NCBI GenBank assembly: GCA_002343505.1
Contig: DDQZ01000077.1
Location: 14,797 to 78,796, forward strand
Reading direction: 5' to 3'
Length of the DNA stretch: 64,000 bases
Origin: Verrucomicrobiaceae bacterium UBA2429
GTDB taxonomy: Bacteria; Verrucomicrobiota; Verrucomicrobiia; Verrucomicrobiales; Verrucomicrobiaceae
Shown here: positions 44,701 through 53,723 of the stretch, piece after piece
Position numbering within the stretch: position 1 is the stretch's first letter
How the letters are laid out: each line of letters starts with the position of its first letter
The notes under the pieces: generated by a model
Told to the model about the DNA's origin: nothing
Database searches by the model: none
What the model saw: the letters and a program-made list of their open reading frames with translations, nothing else
Program-made: the position numbers and the translations under genes

Positions 44701-45550
44701 TGTTTGCACGGCTTTGTTTTCCTTCATCCTGGTCCTGGCGGCATGCGCCGAGGCTGCCCGGACGTTGCCTGACATGCGGGCCGACATCGCCTATAAAAGC
44801 GGCTCTGATTTGAGCGACTACGAGCGCGAGCGCTGCAAGCTCGACCTCTATCTGCCTGCGGAGAAAAAAGGCTTTCCCACGCTCGTCTGGTTTCATGGGG
44901 GCGGGCTGACCGGCGGCAGCAAGTCGGGCAAGGACACGACTAAAATTGCTCAAAGCCTCGCGGCGGCGGGCATCGCCGTGGTTGTGCCTGATTATCGGCT
45001 AAGTCCGAAGGCCGCGTTTCCCGCTTATGTCGAGGACGCCGCTGCAGCGGTGGCCTGGGCGCGTCAGCACATCGGCGAACATGGCGGTGACCCGCGCAAA
45101 CTCTTCATCGGCGGCCATTCGGCGGGCGCATATCTCACGCTCATGCTCGGCATGGACCTGCGCTATTTGAAGAAGCACGGCATCGGCCAGGATGCCATCG
45201 CCGGCCTCATCCCGGTCAGCGGCCAGACCATGACGCATTACACCGTGCGCGGCGAACGCGGGCAGGGCGGTCGCTACGACGTGACTGCCGACGATGCCGC
45301 GCCCATTCACTATGCCCGCAAGGACACCGCGCCCGTGCTCCTGATTTTTGCCGACAACGACATGGCCTCACGCGCCGAGGAAAACGAATACCTCGCCGCC
45401 GTGCTGCGCGCCACGGGCAACGAGCAAATCACCGTGCGCAAAATCGCCGATCGCGAGCACGGCAGCGTCGGCCACCGCATCGCCGAGCCGGACGATCCCG
45501 CCCGTGCCGCGCTGATGGAGTTCATCAGCATGCACAGCGAAACGCGGTAA
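44690..45550 (+). CDS. Exported esterase, BD-FAE/hormone-sensitive lipase-like
   Basis: A 286-residue alpha/beta hydrolase with a signal sequence (FRDVCTALFSFILVLAACAEA). FPTLVWFHGGGLTGG is the HGGG oxyanion hole, KLFIGGHSAGAYLTLML the G-H-S-A-G nucleophile, LLIFADNDMAS the acid, and DREHGSVGH the His. The pattern is that of carbohydrate esterases and carboxylesterases which remove acyl groups from sugars. ATG at 44690 overlaps the previous gene by 11 bases in another frame. Confidence 0.85.
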   Translation: MFRDVCTALFSFILVLAACAEAARTLPDMRADIAYKSGSDLSDYERERCKLDLYLPAEKKGFPTLVWFHGGGLTGGSKSGKDTTKIAQSLAAAGIAVVVPDYRLSPKAAFPAYVEDAAAAVAWARQHIGEHGGDPRKLFIGGHSAGAYLTLMLGMDLRYLKKHGIGQDAIAGLIPVSGQTMTHYTVRGERGQGGRYDVTADDAAPIHYARKDTAPVLLIFADNDMASRAEENEYLAAVLRATGNEQITVRKIADREHGSVGHRIAEPDDPARAALMEFISMHSETR

Positions 45551-45630
45551 GTCTCGTGATGCATGGCCTGCCGGGATCGTTCCAGTTTTTTCAAACTCAA
45601 TAATCCTGCCAACCCGAACCACCCCATGCC

Positions 45631-47163
45631 ATGAACTCTCAACACTCCACCCGTCGGAACTTCGTGCGGCGATTCGGCAGCACTTCCTCCCAGTTCGCCA
45701 ACCAGCCGCCTGTCCTCGTCAGTCTTTGCGTTTGCCTCTGCGTTTTCACGGCCTTGGTCGTGCATGCGGCGGAACCCGTCGAGATCGGTCGGCGCGTCCA
45801 GTTCTTCATGGATGATCACATCGTGGACAACCGCTGGTCGCTGAAGCCGAAGACCGAGGAAGTGGTGCGCGCTTTTCACGCGCCGGAAAAGCACGCGGCC
45901 AATCCCGTGATCGCCGGACAAGGCGGCTACGTCAGCGCGGTTCGCGAGCCGGACACCGGGCTGGTGCGCTTGTGGTATCAGATCGCCCGCTGGACCGGCG
46001 AGGCCGGCAAGGGCGCGGACTATGCCATCGCTTATGCCGAGTCCAAGGACGGCGTGACCTTCGAGAGGCCCGAGTTCAACCTCGTCGAATGGCAGGGCAC
46101 AAAGGCCAACAACGTCGTCTGGCGCGGCCCCTCGGGAAGGCGCGCCAGCGGGGCGCAGATCGTCCAGGCGCCGGAGCGGGACAAGCGCGGTTTCCGCTAC
46201 CTCCTCACCTATCACACCGGCGGCGCGGGCAAAGGCATGAACGGCATCCGGGTGGTCGGCTCCCACGATGGCATCCACTGGGACGCCGGCAGCGACTCGC
46301 TCATCACCGAGCTGCACAGCGACACGATCAATTCCATCGTCCACGACGGAGATCGCGGCCAGTATGTGATGTTCTGCCGCCCGAAGGACCGCTACCTCGT
46401 GGGAGGCGCCACCGGCAATTTCCTCGAAACCGGAGAGTCCCGCCGCATCGCGCGAATGAGCGGGGCCGACTTATGGAAGCCGTGGACGGGCCCGGCGGAG
46501 ACCATCCTCATTCCCGACGAACTCGACATGCAGCGCGGCTTCAACCGCTTCTACGGGATGTCGGCGCGCTGGCACGAGGGCATCTACTGGGGAGCGCTGC
46601 TCTGCTTCAAACTGAACACCGACATCACCACCGAACTCGCCTGGAGCCGCGACGGGCGGCGCTTTGAGCGTTTGCCCCTGCGCCCGAAGCTGCTCGCGCT
46701 CGGCCCCGACGGTGCCTGGGACGACGGCATGGTCTATGGCAGCGCCGACTGGGTCGAAATGGGCGACCGCTGGTATCTGTATTACGCCGGTCATGACGGC
46801 CCGCATGAGACTCCCCATCGCACGCCGGGGATCGGACTTGCCACCCTGCGCAAGGAGGGATTCGTCTCCCTGCGCGGACCTCGCGGGGGCGGTGTGGTCT
46901 GCACGAGGCTGCTGCGCTGGCCCGGCGGCGGACTGAAGGTCAACGCCGACGCCAGCAAAGGCGAAATGCGTGTCCGCGTGTCCGATGAAAAGCGCAGGCC
47001 GCTGGACGGATTCGGCTACGAGGACATGGAGACCTTCACCGGCGACAGCACCGCGATCGAGGTCGAGTGGCGGGGAAAATCACTCAACGAACTCCAGGGC
47101 CGCGCCATTCGGCTGGAGTTTCACCTGCGCGATGCCGACCTCTTTACATTTCGCGCGGAATAG
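45631..47163 (+). CDS. Exported propeller glycosidase-like protein
   Basis: A 510-residue exported protein, paralogue of the one at 20118-21662. The N-terminal part has an arginine-containing leader (STRRNFVRRFG) and a hydrophobic stretch ending VVHAAE. Propeller-type repeats are VRLWYQIARW, DYAIAYAESKDGVTFERPE, VVGSHDGIHWDAG, TELAWSRDGRRFERLP and WYLYYAGHDG. The C-terminal module (LKVNADASKGEMRVRVSD, IRLEFHLRDADLFTFRAE) is shared with its paralogue. A glycosidase role is inferred from fold type only. Confidence 0.75.
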   Translation: MNSQHSTRRNFVRRFGSTSSQFANQPPVLVSLCVCLCVFTALVVHAAEPVEIGRRVQFFMDDHIVDNRWSLKPKTEEVVRAFHAPEKHAANPVIAGQGGYVSAVREPDTGLVRLWYQIARWTGEAGKGADYAIAYAESKDGVTFERPEFNLVEWQGTKANNVVWRGPSGRRASGAQIVQAPERDKRGFRYLLTYHTGGAGKGMNGIRVVGSHDGIHWDAGSDSLITELHSDTINSIVHDGDRGQYVMFCRPKDRYLVGGATGNFLETGESRRIARMSGADLWKPWTGPAETILIPDELDMQRGFNRFYGMSARWHEGIYWGALLCFKLNTDITTELAWSRDGRRFERLPLRPKLLALGPDGAWDDGMVYGSADWVEMGDRWYLYYAGHDGPHETPHRTPGIGLATLRKEGFVSLRGPRGGGVVCTRLLRWPGGGLKVNADASKGEMRVRVSDEKRRPLDGFGYEDMETFTGDSTAIEVEWRGKSLNELQGRAIRLEFHLRDADLFTFRAE

Positions 47164-47254
47164 CTCCGCTCATTCTCGGTGCGATGCGGGGCTTCCCTTT
47201 GAGATGACGCGGAAGATCATGTGCTGCCGCCTGAGTTTTTCGAGGAACCCTGCC

Positions 47255-48598
47255 ATGATGCGGCAGATGCGGACAAAAGCGGTGCTCATTCTCGTCCTCG
47301 CCACCGCATTCATCGCCGCCGCCGAATCTCCCTCGCGCATCCCCGCCTTCCCAGGCGCGGAGGGTGCTGGAAAGTGGGCCAAGGGCGGACGCGGCGGGCG
47401 GGTGCTGCGGGTGACGAACCTGGACGACGCGGGACCGGGCAGCCTGCGTGCTGCAGTGGAGGCGAAGGGGCCTCGCACGGTCGTCTTTGATGTGTCGGGC
47501 ACCATCGCGCTGAAGTCCGCGCTGAGCATCAAGCAGCCCTTCATCACCATCGCCGGGCAGACTGCGCCGGGCGCTGGCATCTGCCTGAAAGGGCACGGGC
47601 TGTATGTCAGCAACACGCACGATGTCATCATCCGCCATCTGCGCTGCCGGCCCGGCGACCAAGCCTTGAAGCCCGGCGAGGTGGACGCCATTAGCCTCAC
47701 GAATGCGCGCGATGTCATCCTGGATCATTGCTCCGCCACCTGGAGCACGGACGAATGCCTCTCCATCACGCGCGACTCCGACCGCGTCACCGTGCAACAT
47801 TGCCTCATCGCCGAGGCGCTCACCAGCCATTCCCTCGGCTCGATCATCGGCTCCTATGAAGGCTCCATCTCCTTTTTGCACAACCTCTTTGCCAGCAATC
47901 GCGGGCGCAATCCGCGGCTGAGCGGCTATCAGGCGGAGGCCGGACGCGGGGGCACTGCCGGGCCGCGCGTGGACTTCCGGCACAATGTCATCTTCAACTG
48001 GTACTCCGGCCCCGGCTACACGGGCACAGCCAAGCCCGATGCGCCGGAGCGCGTGGCCTTCAATCTCGTGGGCAATCATTACAAGCCGGGACCCGACACG
48101 CTGGCCTCGCAGCGCGGCCTCATTTTCACCCTTCATGAAGGGGCAACGGTGGAAGCCTATCTGGCGGGCAATGTGAACGAGGCCGCGCCCTCAGCCGCGC
48201 AGGCGGATATGCTGCGGATCAAGCCCGGCGTGAACCTCACGCTGCGCGAGACACCCGTGCCTCACGAGCCCTTGGAGAGGACTCTGACCGCCGCCGAGGC
48301 TTATGCATCGGTGCTTCAAAACGCCGGCGCCACGCTGCCCCGCCGCGATGCCGTGGACACGCGCATCATTGCCGGAGTGAAAGACGGCAGCGGCAGGCAG
48401 ATCGCCACGATCCCAGTCAATGCCTGGCCCGAGCTGCGCAGCGCCGCTCCTTGGACTGACCGCGATGGCGACGGCCTGCCAGACGCCTGGGAGCGGACGC
48501 ACGGCCTTGATCCTGACGACGGCACGGATGCCGCACACGCCGCAAGCTCTGAAGGCTGGACTCATCTCGAACTCTGGCTGAACAGTCCGCATCCCTGA
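47255..48598 (+). CDS. Exported pectate-lyase-like protein (PL1-type)
   Basis: A 447-residue exported protein. Signal MMRQMRTKAVLILVLATAFIAAA; then AFPGAEGAGKWAKGGRGGRVLRVTNLDDAGPGSLRAAVEA, the classic start of bacterial pectate-lyase-like beta-helices, and HDVIIRHLRCRPGD, DHCSATWSTDECLSITR, FLHNLFASNRGRNPRL. Calcium-type Asp residues sit in DVILDHCS. A C-terminal tail ending DRDGDGLPDAWERTHGLDP is a thrombospondin-type-3/dockerin-like Ca motif. Upstream GAGGAA (about 47242) supports the start. It would cut pectin or a similar acidic chain by beta-elimination. Confidence 0.85.
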   Translation: MMRQMRTKAVLILVLATAFIAAAESPSRIPAFPGAEGAGKWAKGGRGGRVLRVTNLDDAGPGSLRAAVEAKGPRTVVFDVSGTIALKSALSIKQPFITIAGQTAPGAGICLKGHGLYVSNTHDVIIRHLRCRPGDQALKPGEVDAISLTNARDVILDHCSATWSTDECLSITRDSDRVTVQHCLIAEALTSHSLGSIIGSYEGSISFLHNLFASNRGRNPRLSGYQAEAGRGGTAGPRVDFRHNVIFNWYSGPGYTGTAKPDAPERVAFNLVGNHYKPGPDTLASQRGLIFTLHEGATVEAYLAGNVNEAAPSAAQADMLRIKPGVNLTLRETPVPHEPLERTLTAAEAYASVLQNAGATLPRRDAVDTRIIAGVKDGSGRQIATIPVNAWPELRSAAPWTDRDGDGLPDAWERTHGLDPDDGTDAAHAASSEGWTHLELWLNSPHP

Positions 48599-48608
48599 CC
48601 AACCATCC

Positions 48609-50132
48609 ATGCGCACCCTTTCCACCCTAACCCGCCGCCAACTCATGAAAACTGCGGGCGCTTGTGTCATGCCGTTGCTTGTCCCGCGTGCCTTGCGCGC
48701 GCAAAACACGGCTGAAGTTGTGCGGCATCTGCCGCTTTCCATCGGCAACGCGCCGGAACTGCCGCTGCCAGAGGGCCTGGTCACGGGCTTTGGCCGTTTT
48801 GGATGGAGGAGCTTCGGCGTGGGCGGTGAGCCGGTGGTTTTGAAGGGATTCGTGGGCGAAACGAGCATCCCCGATGGTGCTGACTGCCGCCTGCGGCTCA
48901 CGAACGCCGTGGATGTGCGCGATGATCACGCCTTTGAGGCTGCCACGCCGGACGGGCGGAGCCTTGGCACCCTCATCGTGCGCTATGCGGCGTTGTTTCA
49001 GGTGCAGGAGATGCGGCTCACCGTGGAGCAGGCGCGGGCGGTTTTGAGACAAGGCATTGTCTTGAAGATGGTGAAAGGCTCGCGCCCGGTGTGGTTCTTC
49101 GCGCCATCGCCGGAGGCCAATCCATCGCCTGATGCCTTGCAGCTCCCGCATGTGCTGGTGGCGACGGTGGCCGACGCGGCGGCGCAGTTTGAGCAGCGGA
49201 TGCGAGGACTCGTCATGCTGCAAGGCTGCGGCTGGCAGAGCGGCTGCGTGTCCGAGGGCCTGCTCGATCTCGCGGAGAAGCGGCAGGACGCGGCACTCTT
49301 CGAGGCGGTGGATCGCTACCTCGGCATGTATTTCACTGGCGATGGCGTGGAATTTCAAAGCCCGCGCAGCGCACGGGTCAAAGACAAGGTGGGCGGCATC
49401 GAGGAGCCGCTGCCCTGGGCCACGCTGGCAAGGCGCAGGCCGGATCATCCAGCGCTGGAGATCGGGCGGAAGTTTCTGAGTTCGTCCGGCATCTCGAAAG
49501 ACCTCGAATCCCCCGCCAAGGAACTCACCACCGAAGGCTGCTACACCGTCGCGTATCCGATGGCCGAGCTCGCCCGCGTCTTGAAGCGCCCGGAACTCGC
49601 GGAGCTGGCGCTGCGTCACCTTGAAGCACGCAAAAAGGCGAATGTGCATGACGGAGACATTTATCAAAGAGCCGCCTTGGAAGGCTCCAAACGCCTGCGC
49701 AACTGGGCGCGTGGCGCCTGCTGGTATTACAACGGCATCGTGCGCACACTCCAGGCGCTGGATGATCCCGCCGCCGCGAAGGCGTGGCAGACCGAGATCC
49801 GGCGAGTGGCCGATTTGCTGATGAAACAGCAGCGCGAGGACGGCCTGTGGGGCAACTTCATCCACGATCCCGCCTCCGCCGCCGACACCTCCGGCTCCGC
49901 CGGACTCGCCGCCGCGCTGGCGCGTGCCCACACGAGCGGATGGCTCGGTGAAAACGCGAAACAGGCCGCGCAACGCACGCTCACCGGCCTGACGAGGCAC
50001 CTCACACCCGACGGCCTTCTCGCCGGAGCCGCGCAGAGCAACAAAGGCGGCGACGCGCTCCAGAAGGGCGATTACCGCACGATCTATCAGATGGGCATGG
50101 GCCTGAAGATGCAGCTCATGGCGGCGCTGTAA
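48609..50132 (+). CDS. GH88/GH105-type unsaturated glucuronyl/rhamnogalacturonyl hydrolase
   Basis: A 507-residue exported protein: Tat-like leader TLTRRQLMKTAGACVMPLL, a beta-rich N-terminal part (to about 190), then an (alpha/alpha)-barrel of the GH88/GH105 type with GDIYQRAALEGSKRLRN, RGACWYYNGIVRTLQAL, REDGLWGNFIHDPASAADTSGSAGLAAALARAH and YQMGMGLKMQLM. The Asp of DTSGSAG is in the active-site region of these hydrolases. They release unsaturated uronic acids from lyase products, which fits the pectate-lyase genes on both sides. Family choice between GH88 and GH105 is not certain. Confidence 0.78.
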   Translation: MRTLSTLTRRQLMKTAGACVMPLLVPRALRAQNTAEVVRHLPLSIGNAPELPLPEGLVTGFGRFGWRSFGVGGEPVVLKGFVGETSIPDGADCRLRLTNAVDVRDDHAFEAATPDGRSLGTLIVRYAALFQVQEMRLTVEQARAVLRQGIVLKMVKGSRPVWFFAPSPEANPSPDALQLPHVLVATVADAAAQFEQRMRGLVMLQGCGWQSGCVSEGLLDLAEKRQDAALFEAVDRYLGMYFTGDGVEFQSPRSARVKDKVGGIEEPLPWATLARRRPDHPALEIGRKFLSSSGISKDLESPAKELTTEGCYTVAYPMAELARVLKRPELAELALRHLEARKKANVHDGDIYQRAALEGSKRLRNWARGACWYYNGIVRTLQALDDPAAAKAWQTEIRRVADLLMKQQREDGLWGNFIHDPASAADTSGSAGLAAALARAHTSGWLGENAKQAAQRTLTGLTRHLTPDGLLAGAAQSNKGGDALQKGDYRTIYQMGMGLKMQLMAAL

Positions 50133-50248
50133 TTCCGGCATCGGTGGTCAATGCGGAAGATCAGATGAATTCTGTGTGTCTGGGCGTTGATGAAGTCCGG
50201 TGCCGCTGAAAAAAGGCTCCGCCCGACAACCGCACAATTTCGCGCCTC

Positions 50249-50440
50249 ATGAAATCGCATCTGCTCGCCCTCAGCATCTCTTTCCTCGCCAGCCTGGCCC
50301 GCCCGAAACGATCCAGGCCGACCTCTGTGCTATGAAGCCACGCCCGGCGGCATCGCGATGGCGGTGCGGTCGGCACGTGGGGGGCTGAACGTCGTTCTGG
50401 TGAATCACAATGATCATCTCGAACATGCAATCCCACATGA
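50249..50440 (+). pseudogene. FAD-dependent oxidoreductase remnant
   Basis: A signal-like start (KSHLLALSISFLASLA) is followed, after a frameshift near 50320, by CYEATPGGIAMAVRSARGGLNVVLVNHNDHLE, the dinucleotide-binding turn of the same FAD family as the C-terminal part of the protein at 11943-15455. Nothing more of the enzyme remains before the sialidase-like remnant begins. Confidence 0.75.
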
Positions 50441-51667
50441 CCCAGCGACTCGGCAAACAAGGCAGAGGCACCACAATTCCCGGGTTTATTTTTTGGGCTC
50501 TCATGCTCTTTTCGATCAACTTGCTGACCCAGCAACTTCGCGCCGCCCCGCTTTTCGAAACGCAATGCCTCTTTGCCCTCACCCCGGACAACAGGCCGAA
50601 CTGCCGCATCCCATCCATCATCGTCGCCCCAAATGGTGATCTGCTGGTCATCTGCGAGCGGCGGAATGACGGGCCGGGAGACATCGGCAACCATGACATC
50701 GTGATGAAGCGCAGCGGGGACAAAGGACGGACGTGGAGCGAGGAGATCCTGATCCTGGATGATGAAGACCGCGTCTGCACGGACATCACCGCGGGCCTGG
50801 ACCGGGACACAAAGACGCTGTGGCTGTTTTTCCTGAAGGACAAAAAAGCAGTTTGCCCATCTGACCAGCACGGACAACGGCCTGACGTGGGCCGGGCCGG
50901 TGGTGATTCATGAGCAGGTCGTCAAGCCGGAGTGGGAGACGCTCAGGGGCAGGCCGGACACCAAGCCCCACAACCCGAAGAGCCGCGCCCAGCGCTGGGA
51001 GAAGGACTGGCACCAGCGCTACGGATGCGGCCCGGGCAATGCGATGGTGCAGCTCAAGTCGGGCCGTCTGCTGGTGCCCGCGCGGCATCGCGAGGACATC
51101 GGGCAGGGCCGCCTGCGCAGCTTTGCCCACAGCTTTTACAGCGATGACCATGGCGCGACGTGGAAACTGGGCGGCAACATCGGCCTGCACACCAGCGAGT
51201 GCCAGTTCATCGAGCTCAACGATGGCAGCGTGCGCGTGATCAGCCGCAATGAAAGCGCCGAGGATGCCCCGGACAATCTCCGCCATTTCACCAGCCTCTC
51301 CCAAGACGGCGGCGTGACGTGGAGCGCGCCGCAGCGTCTGGAGCAGCTCATCACTCCGCGCTGCCACGGCGCGGTGGAGCGCCATGACGCGAAGACTCTG
51401 CTCTTTTCCGCGCCCGCGTCTCCCATCCGCCAGGCGGAGCATCCCTAAGGACGCTACAACCTCACCATGCGCATCAGCCGGGACGAAGGCGCCACCTGGA
51501 GCGCCGGGCGCACGCTCTGGCCGCATCCTGGCTCGTATTCCGACATCGCCGTGCTGGATGACGGCAGCATCGCGGTGGTCTATGAGCGCGGCGGCAAAGG
51601 CACCACGCACTACTGGGACGAGCTGCACTTCGCGCGTTTTAATCTGGAATGGCTTGAGCAGCCGTGA
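50410..51667 (+). pseudogene. Sialidase-like gene broken by a frameshift and a stop codon
   Basis: From RIPSIIVAPNGDLLVICERRN (the RIP motif and active-site Arg region) the reading continues to LWLFFLKDKK at 50842-50847, an AAAAAA run where the frame slips by one base. Dropping one A restores QFAHLTSTDNGLTWAGP, an Asp-box. In the new frame SDDHGATW, SQDGGVTW, then an in-frame TAA at 51446-51448 within EHP-GRYNLTMRISRDEGATW, another Asp-box; the following 73 residues run to the normal end YSDIAVLDDGSIAVVYE. The parts are otherwise complete, so the decay is recent. The A-run slip alone could be a sequencing error; with the stop as well, a pseudogene is likelier. Confidence 0.85.
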
Positions 51668-51686
51668 CGTTCCCCTCCCATCCATC

Positions 51687-52919
51687 ATGAGACATCTCCC
51701 GCATTTCCACGCGCCGTTGGGCGCGGTCCTCCTGGCTGCCATTTCCGTCATGTCCGCGGCATCCGCTGCTGATGCGGGGTCCGCGTGGGAAACACCGCCT
51801 GGATGGACGGAGACACGCGGCGGCGAGGGCGGAAAGGTTTTGCGCGTCACCACGCTGGCCGCCAGCGGCGCGGGCTCCTTCGCGGAGGCTCTGCTGGCGA
51901 AGGGGCCGCGCATCATCGAGTTCGACGTGGCGGGTGTCATTGACCTCGGCGGGCGTTCTTTGAAGATCTCAAACCCGCAGGTCACGATTTCGGGCGAGAC
52001 CGCGCCCAGCGCAGGCATCACGCTCATTCATGGCGGCCTGAGCGTGAGCACCCATGACGTGATCATCCGGCACCTCCGCATCCGTCCGGGCGCGGGCAAG
52101 AGGGCGAAGAAGAGCGGCTGGGAGGTGGACAGTCTGGCGACGAATTCCGCCCATGATGTCATCGTGGACCATTGCTCGGTCACCTGGGGCACCGATGAAA
52201 ACCTCAGCGCCTCGGGACCGCGCTTTGAGGGCGCGACGCCGGACGAGTGGCGGAAAAACACCTCCCGCCGCATCACCTTCAGCCACTGCATCATCGGCGA
52301 GGGGCTGCATGACTCCACGCACAGCAAAGGCCCGCATTCAAAAGGCTCGCTCATTCACGACAACACATCAGACATCGCCATTCTGGGCAATCTTTACATC
52401 AGCAACGATGACCGCAATCCGCTGTTCAAGGGCGGCGCGCGCGGCGTGGTGGTGAACAATGTGATTCAGAACCCCGGAAGCCGCGTCATGCAGTGCTCGC
52501 TCGTTGAGAGCGAGTGGAAAGGCAAGGAGTGGCAGCGGGGCCAGATGGCCGTCATCGGCAACGTCGCCAGACAAGGCCCGAGCACGCGCGCTTCGGTGCC
52601 ATTCATCTCCTCCAAAGGCCCATGGGACCTGCATCTGCACGACAACACCTACACCGGCGCCAGCGGCGAGGAATTATCAGTGAAAGCCAGCGGCACGAAC
52701 AAGGAGCTGCGCATCGTGAGCGAGCCGCCGCTCTGGCCTGCGCGCCTGAAGGCCAGGCCAGCCAGTGAAACCGCGGAATGGGTGCTCGCCACCGCAGGCG
52801 CGCGCCCCTGGGACCGCGATGAAACCGACCGCCGACTCATCGAGGAGGCGCGCACAGGAGCCGGAAAGATCATCCATCATGAGTCCGAAGCCGGAGCATC
52901 TGGCGCGAGCAGGCGCTGA
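51687..52919 (+). CDS. Exported pectate-lyase-like protein
   Basis: A 410-residue exported beta-helix protein: leader HLPHFHAPLGAVLLAAISVMSAASAA, GGEGGKVLRVTTLAASGAGSFAEALLA, HDVIIRHLRIRPGAG, DHCSVTWGTDENLS, and NLYISNDDRNPLF. It is a paralogue of 47255-48598 with the first Gly-rich segment shortened. The Asp in VIVDHCS and the Arg in ISNDDRNP are at typical lyase positions. It follows the sialidase remnant by 19 bases. Confidence 0.83.
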   Translation: MRHLPHFHAPLGAVLLAAISVMSAASAADAGSAWETPPGWTETRGGEGGKVLRVTTLAASGAGSFAEALLAKGPRIIEFDVAGVIDLGGRSLKISNPQVTISGETAPSAGITLIHGGLSVSTHDVIIRHLRIRPGAGKRAKKSGWEVDSLATNSAHDVIVDHCSVTWGTDENLSASGPRFEGATPDEWRKNTSRRITFSHCIIGEGLHDSTHSKGPHSKGSLIHDNTSDIAILGNLYISNDDRNPLFKGGARGVVVNNVIQNPGSRVMQCSLVESEWKGKEWQRGQMAVIGNVARQGPSTRASVPFISSKGPWDLHLHDNTYTGASGEELSVKASGTNKELRIVSEPPLWPARLKARPASETAEWVLATAGARPWDRDETDRRLIEEARTGAGKIIHHESEAGASGASRR

Positions 52920-52960
52920 AAAATGGACGCGATCTTCGCTGGGCCGGATTATGTCACCCC

Positions 52961-53509
52961 ATGAAGAAGGAGTTATCCAAAAAGCAGCGGGATGAGTTGG
53001 CCGAGGTTTTGCGCGCGCGCTTCGGCAAGAATCCCCATCGTCATCAGGGCATCGAATGGGCGCAGGTCCTGGCAAGGCTGGAGACGCAGCAGGGCAAGCT
53101 GTGGTCGCTGGGCGAGATGGAGAAAACCGGCGGCGAACCCGACGTGGTCGGGCACGATCCCGAATCGGGAGAATTCCACTTCTGCGATTGCGCCCCTGAA
53201 ACGCCCAAGGGCCGGCGCAGCCTGTGCTACGACCGCGCGGCGCTGGACGCGCGCAAGGAGCACAAACCGGCGGGCAGCGCCATGGACCTCGCCAGCGCGA
53301 TGGGCGTGGAGATGCTGTCCGAGGAGCAGTATCGCGAACTCCAGAAGCTAGGCCCTTTCGACACGAAGACGTCAAGCTGGCTGCTCACCCCGCCCGAAAT
53401 GAGAAAACTCGGCGGCGCCCTCTTTGGCGACTCACGCTACGGCCGCGTCTTCTTCTACCACAACGGCGCCGAATCCTACTACAGCTTCCGCGGTTTGCTG
53501 CGGGTGTGA
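52961..53509 (+). CDS. DUF4256 family protein
   Basis: A 182-residue cytoplasmic-type protein: KKELSKKQRDELAEVLRARFGKNPHRH, then GEPDVVGHDPESGEFHFCDCAPETPKGRRSLCYD and YGRVFFYHNGAESYYSFRGLLRV. This matches the DUF4256 family as I remember it. Its function is unknown. A 12-base-pair hairpin lies 62 bases downstream. Confidence 0.8.
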   Translation: MKKELSKKQRDELAEVLRARFGKNPHRHQGIEWAQVLARLETQQGKLWSLGEMEKTGGEPDVVGHDPESGEFHFCDCAPETPKGRRSLCYDRAALDARKEHKPAGSAMDLASAMGVEMLSEEQYRELQKLGPFDTKTSSWLLTPPEMRKLGGALFGDSRYGRVFFYHNGAESYYSFRGLLRV

Positions 53510-53571
53510 GCAAAGCCAGCCGCAGCCAAGGAACCCGGCACGGCGCCTGCCAAAGCAGATGGAGGGGCTTT

Positions 53572-53609
53572 CATCACATCACGGCGTCTGAAACAGGCGT
53601 GATGTGATG
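53572..53609. terminator. Perfect 12-base-pair hairpin after the DUF4256 gene
   Basis: CATCACATCACG (53572-53583) pairs exactly with CGTGATGTGATG (53598-53609), loop of 14 bases. No T-run follows, so it is not a classical rho-independent terminator; it could be a transcript-end or regulatory structure. Confidence 0.5.
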
Positions 53610-53723
53610 CTGGCAATATCATGATGCGCAGAGCATGCCATCGTCCCTGTGATCACAAGGCGCGGCTTCATGCTGGTCACGCTCATTGACCAGAAACAAA
53701 GGGCTCAGGATTTCGTCTTGATC

